From Ptiloglossa arizonensis (lineage: Eukaryota; Arthropoda; Insecta; Hymenoptera; Colletidae), in NCBI RefSeq assembly GCF_051014685.1, contig NW_027478902.1, positions 124,001-188,000 on the forward strand: DNA of 64,000 bases, given 5' to 3'. The notes under the pieces were generated by a model. That model searched no databases, had not been told where the DNA came from, and was given only the letters and a program-made list of their open reading frames with translations. A program made the position numbers and the translations under genes. Positions 14,731 through 29,841 of this stretch are shown piece by piece (the stretch's first letter is position 1; each line of letters starts with the position of its first letter).

Positions 14731-16600
14731 TACGTTATACGTTATACGTTATACGTTATACGTTATACGTTATACGTTATACGTTATACGTTATACGTTA
14801 TACGTTATATTTTATACGTTATACGTTATACGTTATACGTTATACGTTATACGTTATACGTTATACGTTATACGTTATACGTTATACGTTATACGTTATA
14901 CGTTATACGTTATACGTTATACGTTATACGTTATACGTTATACGTTATACGTTATACGTTATACGTCATAGGTTATACGTTATACGTTATGCGGTATACG
15001 TTATACATTATACGTTATACGATATACGTTATACGTTATGCGATATGCGTTCTTCGTTACACGTTATACGTTATTCGGTATGCGTTATACGTTATACGTT
15101 ATACGTTATACGTTATACGTTATACGTTATACGTTATACGTTATACGTTATACGTTATACGTTATACGTTATACGTTATACGTTATACGTTATACGTTAT
15201 ACGTTATACGTTATACGTTATATTTTATACGTTATACGTTATACGTTATACGTTATACGTTATACGTTATACGTTATACGTTATACGTTATACGTTATAC
15301 GTTATACGTTATACGTTATACGTTATATTTTATAAGTTATACGTTATACGTTATACGTTATACGTTATACGTTACACGTTACACGTTATACCTCATAGGT
15401 TATACGTTATACGTTATACGTTGTACGTTATACGTTATACGTTATACATTATACGTTATACGTTATACGTTATACGTTATACGTTATACGTCATAGGTTA
15501 TACGTTATACGTTATGCGGTATACGTTATACATTATACGTTATACGATATACGTTATACGTTATGCGTTATGCGTTCTTCGTTACACGTTGTACGTTATT
15601 CGGTATGCGTTATACGTTATACGTTATACGTTATACGTTATACGTTATACGTTATACGTTATACGTTATACGTTATACGTTATACGTTATACGTTATACG
15701 TTATACGTTATACGTTATACGTTATACGTTATACGTTATAAGTTATACGTTATACGTTATACGTTATACGTTATACGCTATACGTTATACGTTATACGTT
15801 ATACGTTATACGTTATACGTTATACGTTATACGTTATATTTTATAAGTTATACGTTATACGTTATACATTATACGTTATACGTTATACGTTATACGTTAT
15901 ACGTTATACGTTATACGTTATACGTCATAGGTTATACGTTATACGTTATGCGGTATACGTTATACATTATACGTTATACGATATACGTTATACGTTATGC
16001 GATATGCGTTCTTCGTTGCACGTTATACGTTATTCGGTATGCGTTATACGTTATACGTTATACGTTATACGTTATACGTTATACGTTATACGTTATACGT
16101 TATACGTTATACGTTATACGTTATACGTTATACGTTATACGTTATACGTTATACGTTATACGTTATACGTTATACGTTATACGTTATACGTTATACGTTA
16201 TATTTTATACGTTATACGTTATACGCTATACGTTATACGTTACACGTTATACGTTATACGTTATACGTTATACGTTATACGTTATACGTTACACGTTATA
16301 CGTTATACGTTATATTTTATAAGTTATACGTTATACGTTATACGTTATACGTTATACGTTACACGTTACACGTTATACCTCATAGGTTATACGTTATACG
16401 TTATACGTTACACGTTATACGTTATACGTTATACGTTATACGTCATAGGTTATACGTTAAACGTTATACGTTATACGTTATACATTATGCGTTATACGTT
16501 TTACGTTATTCGTTATACGTTATACGTTATACGTTATACGTTATATGTTTTACGTTATACGTTATACGTTATACGTTATACGTTATACATTATACGTTAT
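14731..16600 (+). repeat. Right part of the TATATTT-marked block
   Basis: This is heptamer array with three TATGCGT (or TATGCGA) plus TCTTCGT groups at 15,038, 15,563 and 15,997. TATATTT units lie near 14,808, 15,220, 15,326, 15,837, 16,200 and 16,314, and the paired TACACGT, TACACGT, TATACCT, CATAGGT group occurs near 15,375 and 16,364. The last part (16,364-16,600) repeats 10,676-10,930 in order, including TAAACGT and TATATGT, TTTACGT. Confidence 0.75.
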
Positions 16601-19187
16601 ACGTTATACGTTAAACGTTATACGTTATACGTTATACGTTATACGTTATACGTTATACGCTATACGTTACATGTTATACGTTATACGTAGTATGTAATGC
16701 GTCATACGTTTTACGTTATTCGTTATACGTTTTTCGTTACAAGTTATACGTTATACGTTATACGTTATACGTCATAGGTTATACGTTATACGTTATACGT
16801 TATACGTTATACATTATGCGTTATACGTTTTACGTTATTCGTTATACGTTATACGTTATACGTTATACGTTATACGTTATACGTTATACGTTATACGTTA
16901 TACGTTATACGTTATACGTTATACGTTATACGTTGTACGTTATACGTTATAAGTTGTACGTTATACGATATACGTTATACGTTATTCGTTATACGTACTT
17001 CGTTACACGTTATACGTTATTCGCTATGCGTTATACGTTATACGTTATACGTTATACGTTATACGTTATACGCTATACGTTATACGTTATACGTTATACG
17101 TTATACGTTATACGTTATACGTCATAAGTTATACGTTATACGTTATACGTTATACGTTATACGTTATACGTTATGCGTTATACGTTCTACGATATTCGTT
17201 ATACGTTATACGTCATAAGTTATACGTTATACGTTATACGTTATTAGTTATACGTTATACGTTATACGTTATACGTCATAGGGTATACGTTATACGTTAT
17301 GCGTTATACGTTATACATTATACGTTATACGATATACGTTTTACGTTATGCGTTATGCGTTCTTCGTTACACGTTATACGTTATTCGGTATGCGTTATAC
17401 GTTATACGTTATACGTTATACGTTATACGTTATACGTTATACGTTATACGTTATACGATATACGTTATACGTTATACGTTATACGTTATGCGTTATACGT
17501 TATACATTATACGTTATACGATATACGTTATACGTTATGCGTTATACGTTATACGTTATACGTTATACGTTATACGCTATACGTTACATGTTATACGTTA
17601 TACGCTATACGTTATACGGTATACGTTATACGTTATACGTTGTACGTTATACGTTATTCGTTATACGTTATACGTTAAACGTTATACGTTATACGTTATA
17701 CGTTATACGTTATACGTTATACGTTATACGTTATACGTCATAGGTTATACGTTATACGTTATGCGTTATACGTTATACATTATACGTTATACGATATACG
17801 TTATACGTTATGCGTTATGCGTTCTTCGTTACACGTTATACGTTATACGTTATACGTTATATGTTTTACGTTATACGTTATACGTTATACGTTATACGTT
17901 ATACGTTATATGTTTTACGTTATACGTTATACGTTATACGTTATACGTTATACGTTATACGTTATACGTTAAACGTTATACGTTATACGTTATACGTTAT
18001 ACGTTATACGTTATACGCTATACGTTACATGTTATACGTTATACGCTATACGTTATACGTTATACGTTATATTTTATAAGTTATACGTTATACGGTATAC
18101 GTTATACGTTATACGTTATACGTTATACGTTATACGATATACGTTATACGTTATACGTTATACGTTATACGTTATACGTTGTACGTTATACGTTATTCGT
18201 TATACGTTATACGTAAAACGTTATACGTTATACGTTATACGTTATACGTTATACGTTATACGTTATACGTTATACGTTATACGTTATACGTTATACGTTA
18301 TACGCTATACGTTACATGTTATACGTTATACGTAGTATGCAATGCGTCATACGTTTTACGTTATACGTTATACGGTATACGTTATACGTTGTACGTTACA
18401 TGTTATACGTTATACGTTATACGTTACACGGTATACGTTATACGTTGTACGTTACATGTTATACGTTATACGTTATACGTTATACGATATACGTTATACG
18501 TTATACGTTATACGTTATACGTTATACGTTATACGTTATACGCTATACGTTACATGTTATACGTTATACATCATACGTTATACGTTATACGTTATACGTT
18601 ATACGTTATACGTTATACGTTATACGTTATACGTCATAGGTTATACGTTATACGATATGCGTTATACGTTATACGTTATACGTTATACGTTATACGTTAT
18701 ACGTTATACGTTATACGTTATACGTTATACGTTATACATTATACGTTATACGTTATACGTTATACGTTATACGTTATACGTCATAGGTTATACGTTATAC
18801 GTTATGCGGTATACGTTATACATTATACGTTATACGATATACGTTATACGTTATGCGTTATGCGTTCTTCGTTACACGTTATACGTTATTGGGTATGCAT
18901 TATACGTTATACGTTATGCGTTATACGTTATACGTTATAAGTTGTACGTTATACGATATACGTTATACGTTATTCGTTATACGTACTTCGTTACACTTTA
19001 TACGTTATACGTTATACGTTATACGTTATACATTATACGTTATACGTTATACGTTATACGTTATTCGTTATACGTTATACGTCATAGGTTACACGTTATA
19101 CGTTATGCGGTATACGTTATACATTATACGTTATACGATATACGTTATACGTTATGCGTTATGCGTTCTTCGTTACACGTTATACGT

Positions 19188-19193
19188 TTTCGG
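19188..19193 (+). repeat. Six-base unit TTTCGG: first register slip (-1)
   Basis: The left copy of the segmental duplication (near 3,615) has TATTCGG here; this copy lost one base. It is the first net register change in the window: 2,741 seven-base units precede it. The change is private to this copy, so it arose after the duplication. Confidence 0.9.
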
Positions 19194-21314
19194 TATGCGT
19201 TATACGTTATACGTTATACGTTATACGTTATACGTTATACCTTATACGTTATACGTTATACGTCATACGTTATACGTTACATGTTATACGTTATACGTAG
19301 TATGTAATGCGTCATACGTTTTACGTTATTCGTTATACGTTTTTCGTTACAAGATATACGTTATACGTTATACGTTATACGTCATAGGTTATACGTTATA
19401 CGTTATACGTTATACGTTATACATTATGCGTTATACGTTTTACGTTATTCGTTATACGTTATACGTTATACGTTATACGTTATACGTTATACGTTATACG
19501 TTATACGTTATACGTTATACGTTGTACGTTATACGTTATACGTTATACGTTATACGTTGTACGTTATACGTTATACGTCATAAGTTATACGTTATACGTT
19601 ATACGTTATACGTTATACGTTATACGTTATACGTTATACGTTATACGTTATACGTTATACGTTATGCGTTATACGTTCTACGATATTCGTTATACGTTAT
19701 ACGTTATTAGTTATACGTTATACGTTATACGTTATACGTCATAGGGTATACGTTATACGTTATGCGTTATATGTTATACATTATACGTTATACGATATAC
19801 GTTATACGATATGCGTTATGCGTTCTTCGTTACACGTTATACGTTATTCGGTATGCGTTATACGTTATACGTTATACGTTATACGTTATACGTTATACGT
19901 TATACGTTATACGTTATACGATATACGTTATACGTTATACGTTATACGTTATACGTTATACGTTGTACGTTATACGTTAAGCGTTATACGTTATACGTTA
20001 AACGTTATACGTTATACGTTACATGTTATACGTTATACATTATACGTTATACGTTATACGTTATACGTTATACGTTATACGTTATACGTTATACGTTATG
20101 CGTTATACGTTGTACGGTATACGTTATACGTTGTACGTTATATGTTATACGTAATACGTTATACGTTATACGATATACGTTATACGTTATACGTTATACA
20201 TTATACGTTATACGTTATACGTTATACGCTATACGTTACATGTTATACGTTATACGTAGTATGTAATGCGTCATACGTTTTACGTAATACGTTATACGGT
20301 ATACGTTATACGTTGTACGTTACATGTTATACGTTATACGATATACGTTATACGATATACGTTATACGTTATACGTTATACGTTATACGTTATACGTTAT
20401 ACGTTATACGTTATACGTTATACGCTATACGTTACATGTTATACGTTATACATTATACGTTATACGCTATACGTTATACGTTATACGTTATACGTTATAC
20501 GTTATACGTTATACATTATACGTTATACGTTATACGTTATATGTTATACGTTATACGTCATAGGTTATACGTTATACGTTATGCGGTATACGTTATACGT
20601 TATACGTTATACGTTATACGTTATATGTTATGCCTTATACATTATACGTTATACGTTATACGTTATACGTTATACGTTATACGTTATACGTTATACGTTA
20701 TACGTTATACGTTGTACGTTATACGTTATACGTTATACGTTGTACGTTATACGTTATACGTTATACGTTATACGTTATACGTTATACGTTATACGTTATA
20801 CGTCATAGGTTATACGTTATACGTTATGCGTTATACGTTATACATTATACGTTATACGATATACGTTATACGTTATGCGTTATGCGTTCTTCATTACACG
20901 TTATACGTTATTCGGTATGCGTTATACGTTATACGTTATACGTTATACGGTATACGTTATACGTTATACGTTATACGTTATACGTTATACGATATACGTT
21001 ATACGTTATACGTTATACGTTATACGTTATACGTTGTACGTTATACGTTATACGTTATACGTTATACGTTACATGTTATACGTTATACGTAGTATGTAAT
21101 GCGTCATACGTTTTACGTTATACGTTATACGGTATACGTTATACGTTGTACGTTACATGTTATACGTTATACGTTATACGTTATACGATATACGTTATAC
21201 GTTATACGTTATACGTTATACGTTATACGTTATACGCTATACGTTACATGTTATACGTTATACGTAGTATGTAATGCGTCATACGTTTTACGTTATACGT
21301 TATACGGTATACGT

Positions 21315-21320
21315 TTACGT
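21315..21320 (+). repeat. Six-base unit TTACGT: register slip (-1)
   Basis: The cassette at 21,274 reads TATACGG, TATACGT, then a six-base TTACGT before TGTACGT. Sister cassettes such as 5,651 have a full TATACGT. It was not found in any other copy, so it is a private deletion. Confidence 0.9.
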
Positions 21321-21899
21321 TGTACGTTACATGTTATACGTTATACGTTATACGTTATACGATATACGTTATACGTTATACGTTATACGTTATACGTTAT
21401 ACGTTATACGTTATACGTTATACGTTATACGCTATACGTTACATGTTATACGTTATACATTATACGTTATACGCTATACGTTATACGTTATACGTTATAC
21501 GTTATACGTTATACGTTATACATTATACGTTATACGTTATACGTTATATGTTATACGTTATACGTCATAGGTTATACGTTATACGTTATGCGGTATACGT
21601 TATACGTCATACGTTATACGTTGTACGTTATACGTTATACGTTATACGTTACACGTTATACGTTATGCGTTATACGTTATACGTTATACGTTATACGTTA
21701 TACGTTATACGTTATACGTTATACGTTATACGTTATACGTGATACGTCATACGTTATACGTTATACGTTATACGTTATACGTTATACGTTATACGTTATA
21801 CGCTATACGTTACATGTTATGCGTTATACATTATACGTTATACGTTATACGTTATACGTTATACGTTATACGTTATACGTTATACGTTATACGTTATAC

Positions 21900-22874
21900 G
21901 TAATACGTTATACGTTATACGTTATACGTTATACGTTATACGTTATACGTTATACGTTATACGTTATACGTTATACGTTATACGTTATTCGTTATACGTT
22001 ATACGTTATACGTAATATGAAATATGTCATACGTTTTACGTTATTCGTTATACGTTATACGTTATACGTTATACGTTATACGTTATACGTTATACGTTAT
22101 ACGTTACACGTTATACGTTACACGTTATACGTTACACGTTATACGTTACACGTTATACGTTATACGTTATACGTTATACGATATACGTTATACGTTATAC
22201 GTTATACGTTATATGTTATACGTTGTACGTTATACGTTATACGTTATACGTTAAACGATATACGTTATACGTTATACGTTATACGTTATACGTTATACGT
22301 TATACGTTATACGTTATACGTTATACGCTATACGTTACATGTTATACGTTATACGTAGTATGTAATGCGTCATACGTTTTACGTTATACGTTATACGGTA
22401 TACGTTATACGTTGTACGTTACATGTTATACGTTATACGTTATACGTTATACGGTATACGTTATACGTTGTACGTTACATGTTATACGTTATACGTTATA
22501 CGTTATACGATATACGTTATACGTTATACGTCATACGTTATACGTTATACGTTATACGTTATACGCTATACGTTACATGTTATACGTTATACATCATATG
22601 TTATACGTTATACGTTATACGTTATACGTTATACGTTATACGTTATACGTTATACGTTATACGTTATACGTTATACGTTATACGTTATACGTTATACGTT
22701 ATACGTTATACGTTATACGTTATACGTTATACGTTATACGTTATACGTTATGCGTTATACGTTCTACGATATTCGTTATACGTTATACGTTATTAGTTAT
22801 ACGGTATACGTTATACGTTATACGTCATAGGTTATACGTTATACGTTATGCGTTATACGTTATACATTATACGT
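21900..22874 (+). repeat. Heptamer array with AATATGA cassette and TACACGT alternation
   Basis: This stretch contains the AATATGA, AATATGT, CATACGT, TTTACGT, TATTCGT cassette at 22,014. Four TACACGT units alternating with TATACGT follow near 22,105-22,150. An AGTATGT cassette (AATGCGT at 22,365), CATATGT near 22,594 and a long near-perfect run come next. The same order returns at 25.9-26.8 kb (offset 3,928) and again at 34.5-35.4, 42.5-43.3, 44.2-45.0 and 48.1-48.8 kb. Confidence 0.8.
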
Positions 22875-25800
22875 TATATGATAATACGTTATACGTTATG
22901 CGTTATGCGTTCTTCGTTACACGTTATACGTTATTCGGTATGCGTTATACGTTATACGTTATACGTTATACGTTATACGTTGTACGATACACGTTATACG
23001 TTATACGTTATACGATATACGTTATACGTTATACGTTGTACGTTATACGTTATACGTCATAAGTTATACGTTATACGTTATACGTTATACGTTATACGTT
23101 ATACGTTATACGTTATACGTTATACGTTATACGTTATGCGTTATACGTTCTACGATATTCGTTATACGTTATACGTTATTAGTTATACGTTATACGTTAT
23201 ACGTTATACGTCATAGGGTATACGTTATACGTTATGCGTTATATGTTATACATTATACGTTATACGATATACGTTATACGATATGCGTTATGCGTTCTTC
23301 GTTACACGTTATACGTTATTCGGTATGCGTTATACGTTATACGTTATACGTTATACGTTATACATTATGCGTTATACGTTATACGTTATACGATATACGT
23401 TATACGTTATACGTTATACGTTATACGTTATACGTTGTACGTTATACGTTAAGCGTTATACGTTATACGTTAAACGTTATACGTTATACGTTACATGTTA
23501 TACGTTATACATTATACGTTATACGTTATACGTTATACGTTATACGTTATACGTTATACGTTATACGTTATGCGTTATACGTTGTACGGTATACGTTATA
23601 CGTTGTACGTTATATGTTATACGTAATACGTTATACGTTATACGATATACGTTATACGTTATACGTTATACGTTATACGTTATACGTTATACGTTATACG
23701 CTATACGTTACATGTTATACGTTATACGTAGTATGTAATGCGTCATACGTTTTACGTAATACGTTATACGGTATACGTTATACGTTGTACGTTACATGTT
23801 ATACGTTATACGATATACGTTATACGATATACGTTATACGTTATACGTTATACGTTATACGTTATACGTTATACGTTATACGTTATACGTTATACGCTAT
23901 ACGTTACATGTTATACGTTATACATTATACGTTATACGCTATACGTTATACGTTATACGTTATACGTTATACGTTATACGTTATACATTATACGTTATAC
24001 GTTATACGTTATATGTTATACGTTATACGTCATAGGTTATACGTTATACGTTATGCGGTATACGTTATACGTTATACGTTATACGTTATACGTTATACGT
24101 TATACGTTATACGTTACACGTTATACGTTATGCGTTATACGTTATACGTTATACGTTATACGTTATACGTTATACGTTATACGTTATACGTTATACGTTA
24201 TACGTTATACGTTATACGTTATACGTTATACGTTATACGTTATACGTTATACGTTATACGTTATACGTTATACGTTATACGCTATACGTTACATGTTATG
24301 CCTTATACATTATACGTTATACGTTATACGTTATACGTTATACGTTATACGTTATACGTTATACGTTATACGTTATACGTTGTACGTTATACGTTATACG
24401 TTATACGTTGTACGTTATACGTTATACGTTATACGTTATACGTTATACGTTATACGTTATACGTTATACGTCATAGGTTATACGTTATACGTTATGCGTT
24501 ATACGTTATACATTATACGTTATACGATATACGTTATACGTTATGCGTTATGCGTTCTTCATTACACGTTATACGTTATTCGGTATGCGTTATACGTTAT
24601 ACGTTATACGTTATACGGTATACGTTATACGTTATACGTTATACGTTATACGTTATACGATATACGTTATACGTTATACGTTATACGTTATACGTTATAC
24701 GTTGTACGTTATACGTTATACGTTATACGTTATACGTTACATGTTATACGTTATACGTAGTATGTAATGCGTCATACGTTTTACGTTATACGTTATACGG
24801 TATACGTTATACGTTGTACGTTACATGTTATACGTTATACGTTATACGTTATACGATATACGTTATACGTTATACGTTATACGTTATACGTTATACGTTA
24901 TACGTTATACGCTATACCTTACATGTTATACGTTATACGTAGTATGTAATGCGTCATACGTTTTACGTTATACGTTATACGGTATACGTTATACGTTGTA
25001 CGTTACATGTTATACGTTATACGTTATACGTTATACGATATACGTTATACGTTATGCGTTATACGTTATACGTTATACGTTATACGTTATGCGTTATACG
25101 TTATACGCTATACGTTACATGTTATACGTTATACATTATACGTTATACGCTATACGTTATACGTTATACGTTATACGTTATACGTTATACGTTATACATT
25201 ATACGTTATACGTTATACGTTATATGTTATACGTTATACGTCATAGGTTATACGTTATACGTTATGCGGTATACGTTATACGTCATACGTTATACGTTGT
25301 ACGTTATACGTTATACGTTATACGTTACACGTTATACGTTATGCGTTATACGTTATACGTTATACGTTATACGTTATACGTTATACGTTATACGTTATAC
25401 GTTATACGTTATACGTGATACGTTATACGTTATACGTTATACGTTATACGTTATACGTTATACGTTATACGTTATACGCTATACGTTACATGTTATGCGT
25501 TATACATTATACGTTATACGTTATACGTTATACGTTATACGTTATACGTTATACGTTATACGTTATACGTTATACGTTATACGTTATACGTTATACGTTA
25601 TACGTTATACGTTATACGTTATACGTTATACGTTATACGTTATACGTTATACGTTATACGTTATACGTTATACGTTATACGTTATACGTTATACGTTATA
25701 CGTTATACGTTATTCGTTATACGTTATACGTTATACGTAATATGAAATATGTCATACGTTTTACGTTATTCGTTATACGTTATACGTTATACGTTATACG

Positions 25801-26802
25801 TTATACGTTATACGTTATACGTTATACGTTATACGTAATACGTTATACGTTATACGTTATACGTTATACGTTATACGTTATACGTTATACGTTATACGTT
25901 ATACGTTATACGTTATTCGTTATACGTTATACGTTATACGTAATATGAAATATGTCATACGTTTTACGTTATTCGTTATACGTTATACGTTATACGTTAT
26001 ACGTTATACGTTATACGTTATACGTTATACGTTACACGTTATACGTTACACGTTATACGTTACACGTTATACGTTACACGTTATACGTTATACGTTATAC
26101 GTTATACGATATACGTTATACGTTATACGTTATACGTTATATGTTATACGTTGTACGTTATACGTTATACGTTATACGTTTAACGATATACGTTATACGT
26201 TATACGTTATACGTTATACGTTATACGTTATACGTTATACGTTATACGTTATACGCTATACGTTACATGTTATACGTTATACGTAGTATGTAATGCGTCA
26301 TACGTTTTACGTTATACGTTATACGGTATACGTTATACGTTGTACGTTACATGTTATACGTTATACGTTATACGTTATACGGTATACGTTATACGTTGTA
26401 CGTTACATGTTATACGTTATACGTTATACGTTATACGATATACGTTATACGTTATACGTCATACGTTATACGTTATACGTTATACGTTATACGCTATACG
26501 TTACATGTTATACGTTATACATCATATGTTATACGTTATACGTTATACGTTATACGTTATACGTTATACGTTATACGTTATACGTTATACGTTATACGTT
26601 ATACGTTATACGTTATACGTTATACGTTATACGTTATACGTTATACGTTATACGTTATACGTTATACGTTATACGTTATGCGTTATACGTTCTACGATAT
26701 TCGTTATACGTTATACGTTATTAGTTATACGGTATACGTTATACGTTATACGTCATAGGTTATACGTTATACGTTATGCGTTATACGTTATACATTATAC
26801 GT
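22875..26802 (+). repeat. Module 1 of the insertion-tagged series (3,928 bp)
   Basis: The module opens with TATATGA followed by an eight-base unit TAATACGT (22,882-22,889), a one-base insertion that tags eight sites downstream. It contains AATGCGT cassettes at 23,738, 24,767, 24,949 and 26,293, the TATGCGT, TATATGT group at 23,234, and two AATATGA cassettes 203 bp apart (25,739 and 25,942). Much of it (23,234-24,000) matches 19,762-20,530 at offset 3,472 (496 units). Confidence 0.8.
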
Positions 26803-29800
26803 TATATGATAATACGTTATACGTTATGCGTTATGCGTTCTTCGTTACACGTTATACGTTATTCGGTATGCGTTATACGTTATACGTTATACGTTATACG
26901 TTATACGTTGTACGATACACGTTATACGTTATACGTTATACGATATACGTTATACGTTATACGTTGTACGTTATACGTTATACGTCATAAGTTATACGTT
27001 ATACGTTATACGTTATACGTTATACGTTATACGTTATACGTTATACGTTATACGTTATACGTTATACGTTATGCGTTATACGTTCTACGATATTCGTTAT
27101 ACGTTATACGTTATTAGTTATACGTTATACGTTATACGTTATACGTCATAGGGTATACGTTATACGTTATGCGTTATATGTTATACATTATACGTTATAC
27201 GATATACGTTATACGCTATACGTTACATGTTATACGTTATACATTATACGTTATACGTTATACGTTATACGTTATACGTTATACGTTATACGTTATACGT
27301 TATACGTTATGCGTTATACGTTGTACGGTATACGTTATACGTTGTACGTTATATGTTATACGTAATACGTTATACGTTATACGATATACGTTATACGTTA
27401 TACGTTATACGTTATACGTTATACGTTATACGTTATACGCTATACGTTACATGTTATACGTTATACGTAGTATGTAATGCGTCATACGTTTTACGTAATA
27501 CGTTATACGGTATACGTTATACGTTGTACGTTACATGTTATACGTTATACGATATACGTTATACGATATACGTTATACGTTATACGTTATACGTTATACG
27601 TTATACGTTATACGTTATACGTTATACGTTATACGCTATACGTTACATGTTATACGTTATACATTATACGTTATACGCTATACGTTATACGTTATACGTT
27701 ATACGTTATACGTTATACGTTATACATTATACGTTATACGTTATACGTTATATGTTATACGTTATACGTCATAGGTTATACGTTATACGTTATGCGGTAT
27801 ACGTTATACGTTATACGTTATACGTTATACGTTATACGTTATACGTTACACGTTATACGTTATGCGTTATACGTTATACGTTATACGTTATACGTTATAC
27901 GTTATACGTTATACGTTATACGTTATACGTTATACGTTATACGTTATACGTTATACGTTATACGTTATACGTTATACGTTATACGTTATACGTTATACGC
28001 TATACGTTACATGTTATGCCTTATACATTATACGTTATACGTTATACGTTATACGTTATACGTTATACGTTATACGTTATACGTTATACGTTATACGTTA
28101 TACGTTGTACGTTATACGTTATACGTTATACGTTGTACGTTATACGTTCTACGATATTCGTTATACGTTATACGTTATTAGTTATACGTTATACGTTATA
28201 CGTTATACGTCATTGGGTATACGTTATACGTTATGCGTTATATGTCATACATTATACGTTATACGATATACGTTATACGTTATACGTTATACGTTATACG
28301 TTATACGTTATACGTTATACGTTACGCGTTATACGTTGTACGGTATACGTTATACGTTGTACGTTATATGTTATACGTAATACGTTATACGTTATACGAT
28401 ATACGTTATACGTTATACGTTATACGTTATACGTTATACGTTATACGTTATACGCTATACGTTACATGTTATACGTTATACGTAGTATGTAATGCGTCAT
28501 ACGTTTTACGTAATACGTTATACGGTATACGTTATACGTTGTACGTTACATGTTATACGTTATACGATATACGTTATACGATATACGTTATACGTTATAC
28601 GTTATACGTTATACGTTATACGTTATACGTTATACGTTATACGTTATACGCTATACGTTACATGTTATACGTTATACATTATACGTTATACGCTATACGT
28701 TATACGTTATACGTTATACGTTATACGTTATACGTTATACATTATACGTTATACGTTATACGTTATATGTTATACGTTATACGTCATAGGTTATACGTTA
28801 TACGTTATGCGGTATACGTTATACGTTATACGTTATACGTTATACGTTATACGTTATACGTTACACGTTATACGTTATGCGTTATACGTTATACGTTATA
28901 CGTTATACGTTATACGCTATACGTTACATGTTATACGTTATACGTAGTATGTAATGCGTCATACGTTTTACGTTATACGTTATACGGTATACGTTATACG
29001 TTGTACGTTACATGTTATACGTTATACGTTATACGTTATACGGTATACGTTATACGTTGTACGTTACATGTTATACGTTATACGTTATACGTTATACGAT
29101 ATACGTTATACGTTATACGTCATACGTTATACGTTATACGTTATACGTTATACGCTATACGTTACATGTTATACGTTATACATCATATGTTATACGTTAT
29201 ACGTTATACGTTATACGTTATACGTTATACGTTGTACGTTATACGTTATACGTTATACGTTATACGTTATACGTTATACGTTATACGTTATACGTTATAC
29301 GTTATACGTTATACGTTATACGTTATACGTTATGCGTTATACGTTATACGTTATACGTTATACGTTATACGTTATACGTTGTACGTTATGCGTTATACGT
29401 TCTACGATATTCGTTATACGTTATACGTTATTAGTTATACGTTATACGTTATACGTTATACGTCATAGGGTATACGTTATACGTTATGCGTTATATGTTA
29501 TACATTATACGTTATACGATATACGTTATACGATATGCGTTATGCGTTCTTCGTTACACGTTATACGTTATTCGGTATGCGTTATACGTTATACGTTATA
29601 CGTTATACGTTATACGTTATACGTTATACGTTATACGTTATACGATATACGTTATACGTTATACGTTATACGTTATACGTTATACGTTGTACGTTATACG
29701 TTATACGTTATACGTTATGCGTTATACGTTCTACGATATTCGTTATACGTTATACGTTATTAGTTATACGGTATACGTTATACGTTATACGTCATAGGTT

Positions 29801-29841
29801 ATACGTTATACGTTATGCGTTATACGTTATACATTATACGT
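26803..29841 (+). repeat. Module 2 of the insertion-tagged series (3,039 bp)
   Basis: The eight-base TAATACGT lies at 26,810-26,817. AATGCGT cassettes at 27,477 and 28,492 are 1,015 bp (145 units) apart with the same following order of variants, an internal tandem duplication; a third cassette lies at 28,954. A CATTGGG, TATACGT, TATGCGT, TATATGT, CATACAT group appears at 28,211-28,250 and returns at 43.65, 45.40 and 48.85 kb. Confidence 0.78.

Larger units (their letters stand above)
7500..16330 (+). repeat. TATATTT-marked sub-block of region A
   Basis: Units of the form TATATTT (two adjacent changes, CG to TT, from TATACGT) occur about 20 times between 7.5 and 16.3 kb. Examples lie near 7,512, 8,367, 10,188, 10,509, 13,162, 14,808, 15,326, 15,837 and 16,314. 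Elsewhere I found a single one, near 18,069. The marker defines a locally amplified subfamily inside region A. In several copies it is followed by TATAAGT. Confidence 0.8.
16600..21900 (+). repeat. Long segmental duplication, right copy of about 1.06-6.3 kb
   Basis: Landmark units recur in order at a nearly constant offset from the left end of the window. The AGTATGT cassette at 1,148 returns at 16,688 (15,540). The groups at 1,675, 1,724 and 2,186 return at 17,299, 17,348 and 17,810 (15,624), and 2,760 returns at 18,342 (15,582). The cassettes at 4,643, 5,252 and 5,476 return at 20,266, 20,875 and 21,099 (15,623), and the GATACGT unit at 6,119 returns at 21,741. Offset changes are unit-sized gains or losses apart from two single-base deletions at 19,188 and 21,315. 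A TATATTT, TATAAGT pair at 18,069 is absent from the left copy and resembles the intervening block. Confidence 0.85.

Noticed and set aside
12798..15335. 845-codon open reading frame, the longest of many on the plus strand
   Set aside because: It is an unbroken reading of the heptamer repeat. Overlapping frames read the same YTLYVIR period, starts arise only from variant units such as TATGCGT, and no promoter, codon bias or unique domain is present.
22875..22889. Possible target-site scar of a mobile element at the TAATACGT insertion
   Set aside because: It is a single-base insertion inherited by eight copies, with no duplicated flank and no element sequence.
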